Made by a program: the position numbers and the translations under genes
The notes under the pieces: generated by a model
Databases searched by the model: none
The model's input: the letters and a program-made list of their open reading frames with translations, nothing else
What the model was told of the DNA's origin: nothing
NCBI GenBank assembly: GCA_022605405.1
Contig: JABYQQ010000006.1
Location: 620,001-684,000, forward strand
Length of the DNA: 64,000 nucleotides
Source: Earliella scabrosa
Taxonomy: Eukaryota; Basidiomycota; Agaricomycetes; Polyporales; Polyporaceae
Direction: 5' to 3'
Shown: piece after piece, positions 33,955 to 45,711 of the stretch
Position numbering within the stretch: position 1 is the stretch's first letter
How the letters are laid out: each line of letters starts with the position of its first letter

Positions 33955-36355
33955 ATGCTGCTCTACGTGCTCTCGCTGGGAGGGCTTCTATGGGTCGTCT
34001 GGCAAGTCGTCCGGCCGTTCTTCGAGAAATCGCCGTTGGACGTGGTGCCGGGACCACCCTCGAAGTCCATCATATCAGGTCAGTTTGCTTTGTCATTTGT
34101 CCTGCGGTCCCTCGTCTGGCAGTCAAGCTTGCTGACTTCGTCCCCAGGGAACCTTGAGCAACTGTTCGACAGGGATGCGTGGGACTTCCACGACGAGGTC
34201 TCGCGGAACTATGGTCCGGTCGTGAAGATCAATGCCGTCTTGGGTGTAAGTGTAGCTCGTCATTTTCCTCAGAAGGCATGCTGTTGACAGGAGACGATGT
34301 CACAGCGCAAATGGCTCTACGTCTTTGACCCGACTGCACTGCGACACATCGTGTTGAAGGACCAAGGGACGTACGACCAGATCCCGTGGTTGATCGAGTG
34401 CGTCTATGAAAATCATGTATTCTTTTCCACGTCTCAGCCACTCATCGACTCCTCGAGCAGGAGCACGCGGTTGTTGCTCGGAGCGGGTATACTTGGCGTA
34501 CTGGGTAGGTACATTCTATCAGTTTCTTGTGTCACTGACATGTTCCATGTTGATGTATTGACATAGGCGAGACACACCGGCGGCAGCGCAAGATGCTTAC
34601 GCCCGTATTTTCTGAGAACAACTTGCGAAAACTGACGCCAGTCTTCTACGAAGTCGCAGACCGAGTACGCCATTGCTCTATGATGGATAGTCGTCTGGGC
34701 ACTCACCCGAAGACAGCTCGTGAAGGGTATCGCTCAGCGTGTGGATGAGAAGGCACAGGACCTCGACATGCTCGACTGGATGGGTCGTGCCGCGCTTGAA
34801 ATTATCGGCAAGGCCGGCTTGGGTCATTCTTTCGATCCGCTCACCTCGGACAAGTCCGACGTGTACACCACCGCTGCGAAGACGTATCTGTCCGTCTAAG
34901 TCACATCGCTATATTGACGGGTGCTATTTTCTAACTACCGTGCCTACGTAGGCCACTATCCTTCACACCCCTCATGGTAGCCGTGCGCCAGTTCAGCCCA
35001 ATCCTGACGAAGCTAGGCCCGGCGTGGTTCCGGCGATGGGTTGTAGACCATATGCCGCTGAAGCAGGTACAGGATTTGAAGAAGGTGGTCGACGTTCTGC
35101 ACGATACGTCCATTCGGCTGGTCGAGCAAAAGAAGGCTGCGCTCGAGAAGGGTGGATTCTCTGCCGAGAAGGACATAATCAGCATCCTCTGTAAGCAGCA
35201 CCTTTGAAACCCAACAGACCGAGTCTTACATGATCCTTTTCCAGTAAAGGCGAACATGCAGGCAAATGAAGCGGAAAGGCTCCCTGACGAGCAGATCATC
35301 GGACAGATGTCGTACGTCTTGTCGCTGCTGCTCGTCCAGCACGTTGATAATCAGCCAGGTTGCTCTTTTTCTGCTAGCATTCTCCTCTTTGCCGCGACGG
35401 ACACTACTTCGCATCTTATGGCGCAAGTCCTGCAACTGCTCTGCGAGCATCCAGATATCCAAGACAAGCTACGACACGAGATTCTCGCCTCTCGAAACGG
35501 ACAGGATATCGCGTACGACCAATTGAACGCGCTACCGTACCTAGACGCTATTTGCAAGGAGACGCTGCGACTGTACGTTCCCGTCGGCGCTTGCATCCAC
35601 GCTGTTCCCTTGCTCATGCAGTGCTCTCGGTCAGCTTCCCTCCAACTCCAATTGTCTTGCGCGAGTAAGTGCATACATGGCAAGTGCATTCAAGTCCAGT
35701 CCGACACATTTTGCTTCCTCCAGGGCGTTTCAAGACTCGACACTACCCCTTGCTGAGCCCATGCGGAACAGCGATGGTAGCATGGTCGACAACGTCTTCG
35801 TCCCTAAGGGCAGCAACGTTCTCGTCGGGGTCCGGGCGTGCAATCGCAACAAAGCATTGTGGGGTCCAGATGCGGAAGAGTGGAACCCGGAGCGATGGCT
35901 ACAACCACTTCCACACGCGATCGAGGCGGCTTCAATTCCTGGGGTCTACTCGCACCTGTGAGCCCTCGTGACTACCTCCGCTCTCGAGCGTCCATCACTG
36001 ATCACTGCTCTTGCAGTATGACCTTTGTCGGCGGTAATCGCTCATGCATGTATGTCTATTGATCGGCTCTCTTCATCACCCTCCCCCCCGAATGCTGACC
36101 TACCCGTCAACTAGTGGGTTCAAGTTTGCACAGATCGAGATGAGTACGTTCGCGGCTCTCGAAGTCGTGCTCTGGAGGCTCATTGCACGGTCCACAGAGG
36201 TTATCCTGTCCACGCTGATCGCGAACTTCACCTTCGAGCTCTCGGACAAGCCCATCTTCTGGAACGTATCGGCCATCACGTTCCCCAGCGCGGGCAAGGA
36301 TAGCGAGAAGCCTGAGATGTGGCTGAAGGTGGGCCGATACGTGAGCAAGGAGTAA
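33955..36355 (+). CDS. Cytochrome P450 (copy 1)
   Basis: P450s insert oxygen into lipids or secondary metabolites at the ER membrane. The start MLLYVLSLGGLLWVVW gives the membrane anchor and matches the other two copies; an earlier ATG at 33898 is possible. SPLDVVPGPPS is the Pro-rich hinge. HRRQRKMLTPVFSENNLR is the helix-C region. LLFAATDTTSHLMAQ is the I-helix oxygen-binding (A/G)xDT(T/S). ETLRL with FPPTPIVLRE gives ExxR. PERWLQPLP is the PERF-like motif. The heme loop FVGGNRSCIGFKFAQIEM is built across an intron near 36050-36114. More than ten short introns are spaced as in the sister genes. It ends GRYVSKE at 36355. All catalytic motifs are intact. Exact CYP family not assigned. Confidence 0.9.
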
Positions 36356-37218
36356 CTTATGACTATCGGGTCGACGCTGTACGGCCTTGTATTACTCAGA
36401 TCGGGAGTCAGCATACAGTGCTACATGATTCCTTCGCTTCTGTTTGGCCTTGGATAAAAGACATTGTGGGTGTACAACCTCCGCAGCCGAGACTACTGCC
36501 TAGCCAGGGCTTCCGGGGGTGGTCCGGCGCGCAACGGTGGGACGCGGTCTATATGCCGAGGTATCTGGTGCAGAACACTGGCAGAAGCTAGCAACAGGTT
36601 CGCAAAGCTTTGTCTCATTGACAATCATGAGTGCTACGGATGCCGTGAGTGGTGAGTACTCCATCCGTGCAGCAATGCAATGCTGGGAGCCTGGAGACGT
36701 CTCATGCTTGCCTTGCAGCAGGATACCAATCTGTCTGGCAGCCTGCGGGCGCAACGCGAGGCAGGGACGCTAAGGAGAAGACCTTCCAACCTGGTGAGTT
36801 TCGGCAGAACGGCGCTTCGTACTCCTCCAGTGACGGACGTTTGGACAGAACCTTGATCTCGCAAACTCTAACTCTACATCGATTGCCATGACGAGCGACA
36901 GCCGTCTCCACCTCTCTGCATTCGTACCACTACCCATCTTCGCACCAAGCCAAGCACACACTCCCTCTCCGACTCTATCCAACGATTTTCCTTGCAGAGC
37001 ACTTGTCAGCACAGGTCAGCAGATGATCTACAACATTGCAATCCTTACGACCGTTGACAAGAAGTTTTCTGTGTCGGACAGACTTGTCCTCATCCCGCCT
37101 GCCGCCAGCGAGGGAATCGATTTGTTGTATATGAACCAGGTACCGTGATACTCCGAGTCACAGTTCTTCGTGGACAGATTTCTAACACCCATTCCTTCTG
37201 CCGTGCCCCGAAAGCAAT
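36356..37218. other. Intergenic region between P450 copy 1 and HET gene
   Basis: About 0.86 kb. A weak candidate small gene starts MSATDAVS near 36630 and could splice to GYQSVWQPAGATRGRDAKEK and further, but the product has no recognisable family. I do not call it. Confidence 0.3.
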
Positions 37219-39552
37219 ATGTGGCTTCTGCATACCAAGACCATGGAACTGAAGCATTTTACGAACTCGAACGACATCGAGTATGCCATTCTTTCGCACG
37301 TTTGGGAAGCCAGTGATCACACGCAGACGTTCCGTGACATACAAGAGATCCATCCTCGTTGCACTCGGTCTGGAGAAGATCCCCGCTCCCTTGTGACCGA
37401 GAAAGCACGACAGTTCTGCCTCTTCGCTGAACGCGAGGGATACGAGTGGGCATGGCTAGACACAGGATGCATCGACAAGAGCAGCAGCGCCGAGCTCTCC
37501 GAGGCCATCAACTCAATGTTCACCTGGTATACCGATGCGTCCATATGTTACGCCTTCCTCTACGATGTCAGTGACGAAGATGATCCGCGTTTGCCGGGAT
37601 CCCAATTCCGCTGCTCAAAATGGCACACCCGAGGTTGGACGTTGCAGGAGCTGATCGCGCCACGCCATGTCGTCTTTCTGTCAAGCGACTGGCACATCAT
37701 TGGATCGAAGGTGTCCTTTCTAGAGCTACTCGAAGAGGTCACCGGGATAGACCAGAACGTCCTCGCGCAACAAAGGGGCCATCCGCTCGGAAGAAGCAGT
37801 GTTGCACGCCGCATGTCTTGGGCGTCAGCTAGACAGACAACCCGTGTAGAAGATCAAGCATATTGTCTCCTTGGCCTCTTCGGTGTCACTATGCCGATCA
37901 TATATGGAGAGGGTCGCCGCTCCTTTGCCCGGCTCCAGGTGGAGATCATAAGGAACATCCATGACCAAAGCATCTTTGCATGGGGCGTCATCCATCCATC
38001 CTTCGATACCGCACGTATGGCTCTCGAACACCCGGATTCCAGGGCTCTCGCGAAGTATTACAAAGACGGTGGTCTAACCAATGGCGGCCGCAAAGAACGT
38101 CCTGGTGAGCCAGCCTCAAACGCGTCTTCTAGCACGTCATCCAGTTGGGAGCTTATCCTGGCGGAGGCTCCGTCCGATTTCACCTCCTCCGCGGATATAC
38201 ACATGTTGGCCTCTCACCCACCTTCGGGACCAGCCAATGTATCCGCTCAGTGCTCAATCACCAGCCGCGGACTCATCCTCGACTTACCACTTTCCATAGA
38301 TCACGTTGAGGTACATCAACGTGATGGGACCACCAGGCGACTCCATCTCGCACGTCTGAGTTGCGGTCACAGCCGCGATTCTTGCATCCTACTATTCCTC
38401 ACACTTTCCACTGAAGTCGACGATCCAAGTACTGTTGATTTGTCCAAGGAACCCGTACCTTTCGAGCACATAGGTGCGATTATTGCAGAACCTAGCCAAG
38501 CAACGTTCTGCCGTGGCGCAGTCATTGAGCTGAAGGATATCCGTCTAGCAGATTTTGTCACCCGACAAGTCTGCATCGGACAGTCGTGGCGCTTCATTCC
38601 TACCTTCTGGAAGCCTAGAAGCTTGAGAGGCGGCGTCAGGACACAGGAGGAAGTCTTTGCCCAAACCTGCGAGTACCACATCCCTGCCTGGGTCCTATGT
38701 CGTCTGAAGACTCGCTATGGTTTCCTCCTTGATCATCACACACCCCGAGATGGACACACCATCCCGGTTCCTCCCCAACCGGACAGTCTCTCCGGATCTA
38801 CTAACTCCTTGCAAGAGGATGACGTTGTCTTCACCCTGAAGTTCTCAAACCCAGACAGGAATGAAACTCTCACGATACGCCATGGCATAGGATGCGCTTG
38901 TCGTTCATCTTTCCGTACCCAACCACGACCTCGTGCTATCACCCTTTGGAGATGGTGGACGGAAGTTTACTTACAGAAACCCGAGTTTGGCACCCTGTTG
39001 ACACCACTGGTACCAAGCGACGACTCCGATACAACATCATCGTCTGACTCAGAGGGTGCGGAGGCAGTATCCAATAGTCCGAAGTGTCACCGCAGACACT
39101 CATCCGTCTATGATCGTGATATAGTCCAGTTCCACGGCGAGGAGTACGATGTTCAACTTCAATGCACGCCGTTCGCGGAAGGCGGTATCCCACTGGCACC
39201 CAACTTTCCATTCAGGATCACCCTCATAATCGATCTCGTTGGTATTGATCCCCTCCCTGCGATACCTGACGCAGTTCGCAGTTGTCCTATTGTCGAGACC
39301 ACATCTGTCAGTCCACACTCCACCCGATTACCCTCGTCTACTTACTCAGAAACCTCTCTGCCACCGTACGCGTCTTTTCGTTGGCCCACTCAAGGCCCGA
39401 GGGAGCGTCTGGAAGTGCGCTCGCGCAGCTGGAGGGAACAGGTGACGGGGATAGTGATATTACTGTTGTCCCAGCCCTCTGCTGCATTCCACATCATGTT
39501 TGATTGGATCTTTTCACTGGCGGCTTCGTATCTAGTACTCCCTCAGGCTTAG
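37219..39552 (+). CDS. HET-domain (heterokaryon incompatibility) protein
   Basis: A single exon of 777 residues. HET-domain proteins act in non-self recognition and cell death after hyphal fusion in fungi. The N-terminal HET domain has YAILSHVWE (residues about 21-30), then the WAWLDTGCIDKSSSAELSEAINSM block, CYAFLYDV, SKWHTRGWTLQELIAPRHVVFL and AYCLLGLFGVTMPIIYGEG near residue 220. The rest matches the long C-terminal region of basidiomycete HET proteins (DUF8212-like in its early part). The gene has no intron, unlike almost all its neighbours. The last residues (IVILLLSQPSAAFHIMF) are hydrophobic and may be a membrane segment. Confidence 0.9.
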   Translation: MWLLHTKTMELKHFTNSNDIEYAILSHVWEASDHTQTFRDIQEIHPRCTRSGEDPRSLVTEKARQFCLFAEREGYEWAWLDTGCIDKSSSAELSEAINSMFTWYTDASICYAFLYDVSDEDDPRLPGSQFRCSKWHTRGWTLQELIAPRHVVFLSSDWHIIGSKVSFLELLEEVTGIDQNVLAQQRGHPLGRSSVARRMSWASARQTTRVEDQAYCLLGLFGVTMPIIYGEGRRSFARLQVEIIRNIHDQSIFAWGVIHPSFDTARMALEHPDSRALAKYYKDGGLTNGGRKERPGEPASNASSSTSSSWELILAEAPSDFTSSADIHMLASHPPSGPANVSAQCSITSRGLILDLPLSIDHVEVHQRDGTTRRLHLARLSCGHSRDSCILLFLTLSTEVDDPSTVDLSKEPVPFEHIGAIIAEPSQATFCRGAVIELKDIRLADFVTRQVCIGQSWRFIPTFWKPRSLRGGVRTQEEVFAQTCEYHIPAWVLCRLKTRYGFLLDHHTPRDGHTIPVPPQPDSLSGSTNSLQEDDVVFTLKFSNPDRNETLTIRHGIGCACRSSFRTQPRPRAITLWRWWTEVYLQKPEFGTLLTPLVPSDDSDTTSSSDSEGAEAVSNSPKCHRRHSSVYDRDIVQFHGEEYDVQLQCTPFAEGGIPLAPNFPFRITLIIDLVGIDPLPAIPDAVRSCPIVETTSVSPHSTRLPSSTYSETSLPPYASFRWPTQGPRERLEVRSRSWREQVTGIVILLLSQPSAAFHIMFDWIFSLAASYLVLPQA

Positions 39553-40017
39553 AACTGATATTACTTAGTCCAGTCGTAACTCAACATATGACGTTTCGGG
39601 TTACATACGTGGATTGTTGAACTGTGTCACATGTGAATGTTTTTGGCAAGCTTCACCAGTCACGGCGGCGCAAAGTGGTGGTGTCTTGCCATATCGGGTA
39701 CATATTTACTAAAGTTACCTGTACTTAGTAGACGCCCCCTATGTGGCTGTGTGTCTGCCTTCCGAGTTCTGCCGACCCAAGTTCTCCTTCAAGTTTCGAC
39801 AATCATTGGGAGCTCAAACCAGTCATTCGTGGTATGTCATTGCGATCGCGTCGGGCTCGGACTACTTGGTGACTATGGTCCCGGCGCTCCGCACTACGGT
39901 GGAGGTTAGGAGGTTATAACATGCTAGGATTCTTACAGTGAGTAGGTCCAAATTGTTCAATCACACTCACTTTCCCAACACGCGAACAACGACGCTCATC
40001 TCGACAACGATCTGCCC
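39553..40017. other. Intergenic spacer
   Basis: 465 nt between the HET gene and P450 copy 2. It should hold the promoter of the latter. No gene seen. Confidence 0.4.
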
Positions 40018-42897
40018 ATGCTTTCTTCAGTTGCGGCTCTTGTTGTAGCTGCCTGTATCTTCTGGCGCTGTTTCAAGTGGGTGACTATCCGTAAGGCATC
40101 TAGGACGATTTGTCCCAGATATCGGAGTCTGAATCTCAGTGACCTGTCGCTTGTAGGGACCCGTTCTAAACCGTAACGCACGGTTGGACCAAATTCATGT
40201 CGTTGAGTCTAGATTTTGAAAGGCAGGATACGACGGTAGACGCGCATAGTTGATCCTACCCGTATGCCATATACAGGCTGGCCAGGTCGTCGCAGACCCG
40301 CTTAACACCGTTTGAAACCTAGGATTCCTAAATCATGGTCTGGGTAGGGGGGTCGACCCCCCTCCCAGATTTTAGAGTTTGGTCCCGGATGGAGCTTCTA
40401 AGCGGGATTTGGACCAAAGGTCGAGACGGGGTCTTGTCACGCTGAATCTCCGACATCTCCCCGGTCTAGGATTTGGGAGGTCTAAACAATTCGTACGCGG
40501 CTTACGGATAGTCACCCAGTCTTTCTTCGTCAAGTCTCCCTTGGATGTGGTCTCTGGGCCGCCACCCGCGTCTTTGCTAACAGGTAGGTCCAATTGCTCT
40601 CGAGTTGATGTTCGGAAATGCAAACGTAGTGACACATCTGTTTTCGCAGGCAACGCGTCCCAAATATTCAACAAGGATGGCTGGGCCTTCCATCAAGCCC
40701 TCATGGATAGGTACGGTGGGGTCATGAAGCTCCACGGTCCGCTCGGCGTAAGCTAGCACCCTACTCTTTGCCCGAGTCTCGACTGAAAGGTACAAAATAG
40801 CGCAGATGGCTGCTCGTGTACGACCCACTCGCCCTGCATAGCATTCTCCTCAAGGACCAGAACATATACGATGAGGCGCCGTGGTTTATCAAGCAAGTCA
40901 GATGATAGCGTACCCCTCGTGCATTCTACAGAACTCATACATGATGTTGCGCACCAGGAGCAACAACCTCTTCTTCGGGCCTGGGCTTCTCAGCGTGATG
41001 GGTACACCCATATTGTCCCTATCTGGCTTCGATGCATGGTCCGACTCACGGTGCTCCCTGCAGACGATATCCATCGAAAGCAGCGCAAGATGCTCACCCC
41101 TGTCTTCTCCGCGAAGCACCTCCGAGATATGACGCCCATCTTTCACCGTGTAACGCGCCAGGTACGTTCCTCCGCTCATATACCAGTTCCGATTACCAAG
41201 AATAGTGGATAGCTCATCAAAGCACTCTCAACACGAGTACCTGCGGGTTCGGGAGTCGAACTGGACATGCTGAGCTGGATGGGTCGCACCGCGCTGGAGC
41301 TGATCGGTCAAGCCGGCCTCGGATGCTCCTTAGACCCTCTCGTGGATGACTCCGCAGCGGACCCGCTCGCCCCCGCTGCCAAGGAGTTTGCGTAAGCGTC
41401 GATTTATCTACCCTTGCCGCATGGAGTGCTTACACCGATTCACAGTTCTCTAGCGTTCGCTCCAGAGATGATCGGTCTGCGCCAGCTCATACCGTACCTC
41501 GTGCAGATCGGCTCGCCAGAGTTCCGTCGCTGGATGCTTGATCGGATCCCAATTGAGAGGTTCCAAAGACTCAAGGCCGCCATCGACACGTTCCATAAGA
41601 GATCGACCGAGATCCTGGCTTACAACAAAGCTGCAGTCGAGAAGGCCCGTCAAGAAGGCCGGGAAGATGAGGAGACGAAGAACCTCATCGCCATCCTGTG
41701 TACGTATGGATGCGTTGTTGAGCATATCGTGACACTCGCCGATCCACTGCCATGACAGTGAAAGCGAATATGGCCGCGTCAGAAGCAGACAGAATGCCTG
41801 ACGATCAAGTGCTAGGCCAGATGAGGTACGCCCCGATATGGTCAATGGGCCACAGACAGTAATCGGCTTCCGTTCTCGGTGACAGCACACTGATATTTGG
41901 CGCAACCGACACGACCTCATACGCCCTCTCACATACCCTCCAAGTGCTTGCACAGCACCCCGACGCGCAGTGGAAGCTCCGGGCGGAAGTACTCGACGCC
42001 ATGAACGGCTCGGGAGATTACCTCTCTTACGATGACCTGCACGAGCTACCCTACCTGGACGCCGTGTGTAGAGAGACTCTGCGTCTGTAAGCCTTCGTCG
42101 CCGTCACTGCGACATTCCTCGATTCGCTGCTGCGCGCTTGCTGATTGTCTCATATCTTACCACCCCCAGATATCCATCAGCGCCTTTCGCCCTTCGAGAG
42201 TGAGTCGCTCATTCGCATCCCCTCAGCGTCGGACTGACGAAGCCAACATCCATTTTCTAGGGCCATGGCTGACGCCGTCCTACCCGTGTCTGGATCTACG
42301 CAAGGTCGCGACGGAAGGGCGCTGCAGCAAGTGCATGTTCCCAAGGGCACGTTCATCATCCTCAGTAGCCTCGCGAGCAACACAAACCCCGCGATCTGGG
42401 GTCCCGACGCGCGCGAGTGGAAGCCCGAACGTTGGCTCCAGCCGCTCCCGAAGGCAGTGGTAGATGCACCTGTGCCGGGCGTGTACTCGCATCTGTCAGT
42501 CTGAACCTCTGCACCTGCATGCATGTTGGCGAATCAAGTGCTAATGCGAGTGGTTGGTGTCTTAGGATGACGTTCTTGGGCGGAAGCAGGTCGTGCATGT
42601 GAGAATGTTCTACTTCCTATTACCGTTCGGACGCTAATGTGACTCTCTTATGCCAGTGGTTTCAAGTTCTCTCAACTCGAGATGAGTACGTCTGTTACCT
42701 CGCTACCCCGCGCCCCCATTCAACTGACGATCTCCGTAGAAGTCGTCCTGAGTTCGCTCATCGCCAACTTCGAGTTCGAGCTCTCCGATGATAAGCCCAT
42801 CTTCTGGAACCTGGCTGGACTGTCGTACCCCAGCCTAAGCAAGGATAGCCTCAAGAGCGAGATGTGGTTGCGGGTACGGAGGCACACGTCCCCATGA
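40018..42897 (+). CDS. Cytochrome P450 (copy 2), interrupted by MITE-like element in exon 1
   Basis: The start MLSSVAALVVAACIFWRCFKW (40018-40080) is a membrane anchor. It is cut off from SFFVKSPLDVVSGPPP (from 40520) by a 439-nt insert that can be read as a GT-AG intron in phase 0. In copies 1 and 3 this exon is continuous. The rest is intact: HRKQRKMLTPVFSAKHLR, IFGATDTTSYALSH (I helix), DAVCRETLRL with YPSAPFALRE, PERWLQPLP, and the heme loop FLGGSRSCIGFKFSQLEM split by an intron. The gene ends RVRRHTSP at 42897. Whether it works depends on the insert being removed from the transcript. Confidence 0.85.
40079..40517. mobile_element. MITE-like element with 17-bp terminal inverted repeats
   Basis: The left end GGGTGACTATCCGTAAG (40079-40095) is repeated inverted and perfect at the right end (40501-40517). 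The flanks carry a 3-bp AGT target duplication (40076-40078 and 40518-40520). Inner subterminal repeats also pair (ATCGGAGTCTGAATCTCAGTGAC on the left, a similar inverted copy near 40432-40456). The 439-bp body has no coding capacity. Removing the element and one AGT restores FKSFFVKSPL, which matches the sister P450. The superfamily was not identified. Confidence 0.85.
40340..40368. repeat. Perfect palindrome/hairpin at the MITE centre
   Basis: AGGGGGGTCGACCCCCCT (40346-40363) is a perfect 18-bp palindrome, extended by CTGGG on the left and CCCAG on the right. In RNA it would form a very stable hairpin in the middle of the insert. Confidence 0.9.
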
Positions 42898-43236
42898 GGA
42901 GCATTGTGTGACAATGCGAAGTATACCAGTTGTGTCGATTGAATCCATGTAACGTTTCCCTGACTGTTGCAGCAATTCATGTCAGAGGCTGCGACGCCCC
43001 TGTACCCACTCAGCGTGAAGACGTGTCGTTCGCGCGTTGCCTCTTACCGCTCAAGGGTGGACAACAATCGAAACCTTGCCACAGTGCCCATAGCTCATTG
43101 AGATATTGTACACACGTAGCACGGTGCCGAAGCGATAACGATCGTGGGATTAGAGAGTGTGTAGATACAGCCGAGTTCCTGGGGAGGACGGCAAGTTTTG
43201 TGTAGACGAGACATGAGGCAAAGCCGCCGATCTCCG
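42898..43236. other. Intergenic spacer between convergent genes
   Basis: 339 nt between the stops of P450 copy 2 and the first DUF3455 gene. No gene seen. Confidence 0.4.
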
Positions 43237-44152
43237 CTAGTTGAGAGAGCCTCCGTAGAGGGCTGAGCGCAACGCCAGTGAGCGTCGTGCACAATGGGGG
43301 AAGTGAGTCAAGCCAAGACGGACTTACCATACTTCGAGACGTACTTCACGGACAGGTTCTTGTCCTTTCCGGGAGTGCACTGCAATAAACATCAACATCA
43401 GCACTCACACGAACACATCATCCTTTCCAACATATACGCACAGAAGTAGGGGGCTGGCCGCCAACAGTGTCGTAGCGGAAGACCTCGTCCGCAAGCGCGC
43501 CCTCGACGTGGCCGATGTGCAGCCACGCGACGTTCTTCGCGGGGTTCGACGGAGCAGGTACGTTACCTACGGGCGCGCCAATGAAGTACGCATCCTGGTT
43601 GCCCGCGAACTTCCCGGACGACGTGAAGTCCCACTTCGGGCTGATGCCGGTGCCAGTGATGGGGTTCGTGACGAAGTAGTGCTGACCGAGGATCAGGGGA
43701 ACCTTGGTGCCCTGCAGACCGCCGATAATCGTCTCGATCGGGGGCGCCTTGGGCATGTTCCACAGCGCGAACGCCATGTTCTGCATGGTCGCTCGGAACT
43801 GCGGCTTCGTCGCGAAGCAGGCCGCGTCGATGACCTGGGCGACAGCTCCGAAGGCGCTGTGGATGCGAGCGGCATGATGTCAGCGTGATATTGAAAGCGT
43901 GCAAGTGGAAGGACAGGGGGGACGGGAAGGGACGTACGTGTAGGTCCCCGCGTCCGAGCACGTGTAGTTTTGCACGCCAAACGCGAGACCAACGAACTTC
44001 GGCGCCTCCGAAGGCGCGACGAGCGTGGTCTGGCCCGCAGGGAACTGGGGCTTGTACGCGTCGAGCGAGCAGGAACCCTCACCCGCCCGCGAGTTGAGGG
44101 TGCCAGCGTAGGCAGCGAGTGCTGCAGCGATGGGCTTCGCAATGGCAACCAT
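43237..44152 (-). CDS. DUF3455 secreted protein (copy A)
   Basis: DUF3455 proteins are small secreted fungal proteins often mislabelled as malate dehydrogenase; their role is unknown. The start MVAIAKPIAAALAAYAG (44152) is a signal peptide. GQTTLVAPSEAPKFVGLAFGVQNYTCSDAGTYT is the family's N-terminal block. QHYFVTNPITGTGISPKWDF, VAWLHIGHVEGALADEVFRYDTVGGQPPTSC and VKYVSKY follow in order. The last intron joins KY to ALYGGSLN and the stop at 43237. Four exons. It lies next to a second member of the family, copy B. Confidence 0.88.
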
Positions 44153-44267
44153 GGTTGGGAAGCGGGAAGGGTGAGAGAATGAACGTGTGCCGGAAGTGGA
44201 AGGGGACACCGGTGCCTAGGGGAGGAGACGACGAGAGTTGGGGAGATGACCGGGGTCGCGGAATGAT

Positions 44268-44273
44268 CTTATA
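44268..44273 (-). promoter_or_regulatory. Putative TATA box of DUF3455 copy A
   Basis: TATAAG on the minus strand lies about 116 nt upstream of the ATG. Copy B has the same hexamer at a similar place, so the core promoter appears duplicated along with the gene. Confidence 0.45.
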
Positions 44274-45711
44274 CTCATCCCGCCTTGAGTAGGCGCAGGG
44301 AATGTCGCCGACTTGTGGCCGCTGGCACGCTGGCGTGTCGCGGGGGCACGTCCGGAGACCTTGTAGAAACCGACGATGTCTCTGCCTAGACGGGTTAGGG
44401 TGGCGCAACTCAACCCGCTTGCCCGAGCTGATTGCCTGCGGTCTGCGCCATCAAATACACGAGGGTGCCTGGTATGCGCTCGTCGCAAGCGAGACGTTGG
44501 TCTCGTCCGAAGGAATGCATCTGTCACGAACTGTCAGACGCAATAGCCTCCTCTCATCGACTTCATGCATGGAGAAATACCATGCTTGTGTATAAGTAGT
44601 TGAGAAGGTCGAAAGCCAATGACCGTACTTAGTTCCACAGCCACCCAGTCATGGTTGCGGAGGTTCGATCAAGTACGCAGATGTTGATCGAGGGTGCTTG
44701 TCATCAAAACGTTAAAATTGAAAGCGCTGGCAGATCATTTTCCATGAAAAGCACGTTCATGAGTCCATCTTCCTGAGATAACTACCAATGGAGCAAATCC
44801 GGGTCTCACTGAGTAGCTGGTTCGGAAGGAATGAAGTCTTACACTCACCTGAGTCCACACTGCACAGGCATGACAGACGCTATCATCAGTACAGGGCCCA
44901 GGCACTGGCGAGCAAGGCTGCTGCAACAACAAATGAGCCAACAGCTCATAATGAAGTGCAATCATTGTCGATCGAGTGTCAGTCATGCGATGACTGCGAT
45001 CTTCAATGTAAGAACGGATTGATGGAGGAGCAGATCCTGTCATACATACTTGAGTGGCACGGCCAGGCAGTGGTACTACTTATATACTGAGGACTTTTCC
45101 CGCGTCCTGATAGGTTCTGATGTTTTCTGATAGCCTTCCGCTCGTTCGACCGGGGGTTGACATGCAATAAGGAAAACTGAGCGAGACATCATCTGATTCA
45201 TGTCAGTGCTCCTGAGACAGCGGTAAGAAAGGGATTATGTACACACGTTCCAGTTACCTTACTCCACGATCATGACAAACCCTCCCGGATGAGTACTTAC
45301 TCATGGCCATGCCATTGCGCCGACAACGGCGAGCTTCCGCTAACGGTTGCATGGAAGTTGATGCTGGAGGAGGGCACTGAGTAACATGGTTGAGTAACAT
45401 GGCAAGAGCCATTTCGACCTGCGATCCGAGTCGCGCCGACACAAACGGACATCTCGGAGCGCCCAAGAAGGTCGAGGCGCCCTCGTCTGGTTTCAGGACT
45501 GAGGACTTCTGAAAAAGTACTAGAAAAGTTCTTATGATAAGTATCCACAGTTATGTAATGCTACAAGCAAAGTAAGTAAAAGAACGATGATGCTACCAAC
45601 AAGTCCGAGTCCGAAAGTCCAAGCTCAGGTGAAGGAAGAACTGTCGTAACAAACCGTCATATAAGGCGTTCACAAAACAGGCCTCTATCGCAGACCTCTC
45701 ATCGCGCCCCC
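44274..45711. other. Intergenic region between the two DUF3455 genes
   Basis: About 1.4 kb. A 100-codon frame at 44788-45090 (plus) has several Cys but no signal peptide, family resemblance or splice sites. No gene called. Confidence 0.4.

Noticed and set aside
36630..37025. Small spliced gene starting MSATDAVS
   Set aside because: Splice signals can be found, but the product has low-complexity ends and no recognisable family; too weak to call.
44788..45090. Cys-containing 100-codon frame
   Set aside because: No signal peptide, no splice sites, and the Cys pattern does not match any family I know.
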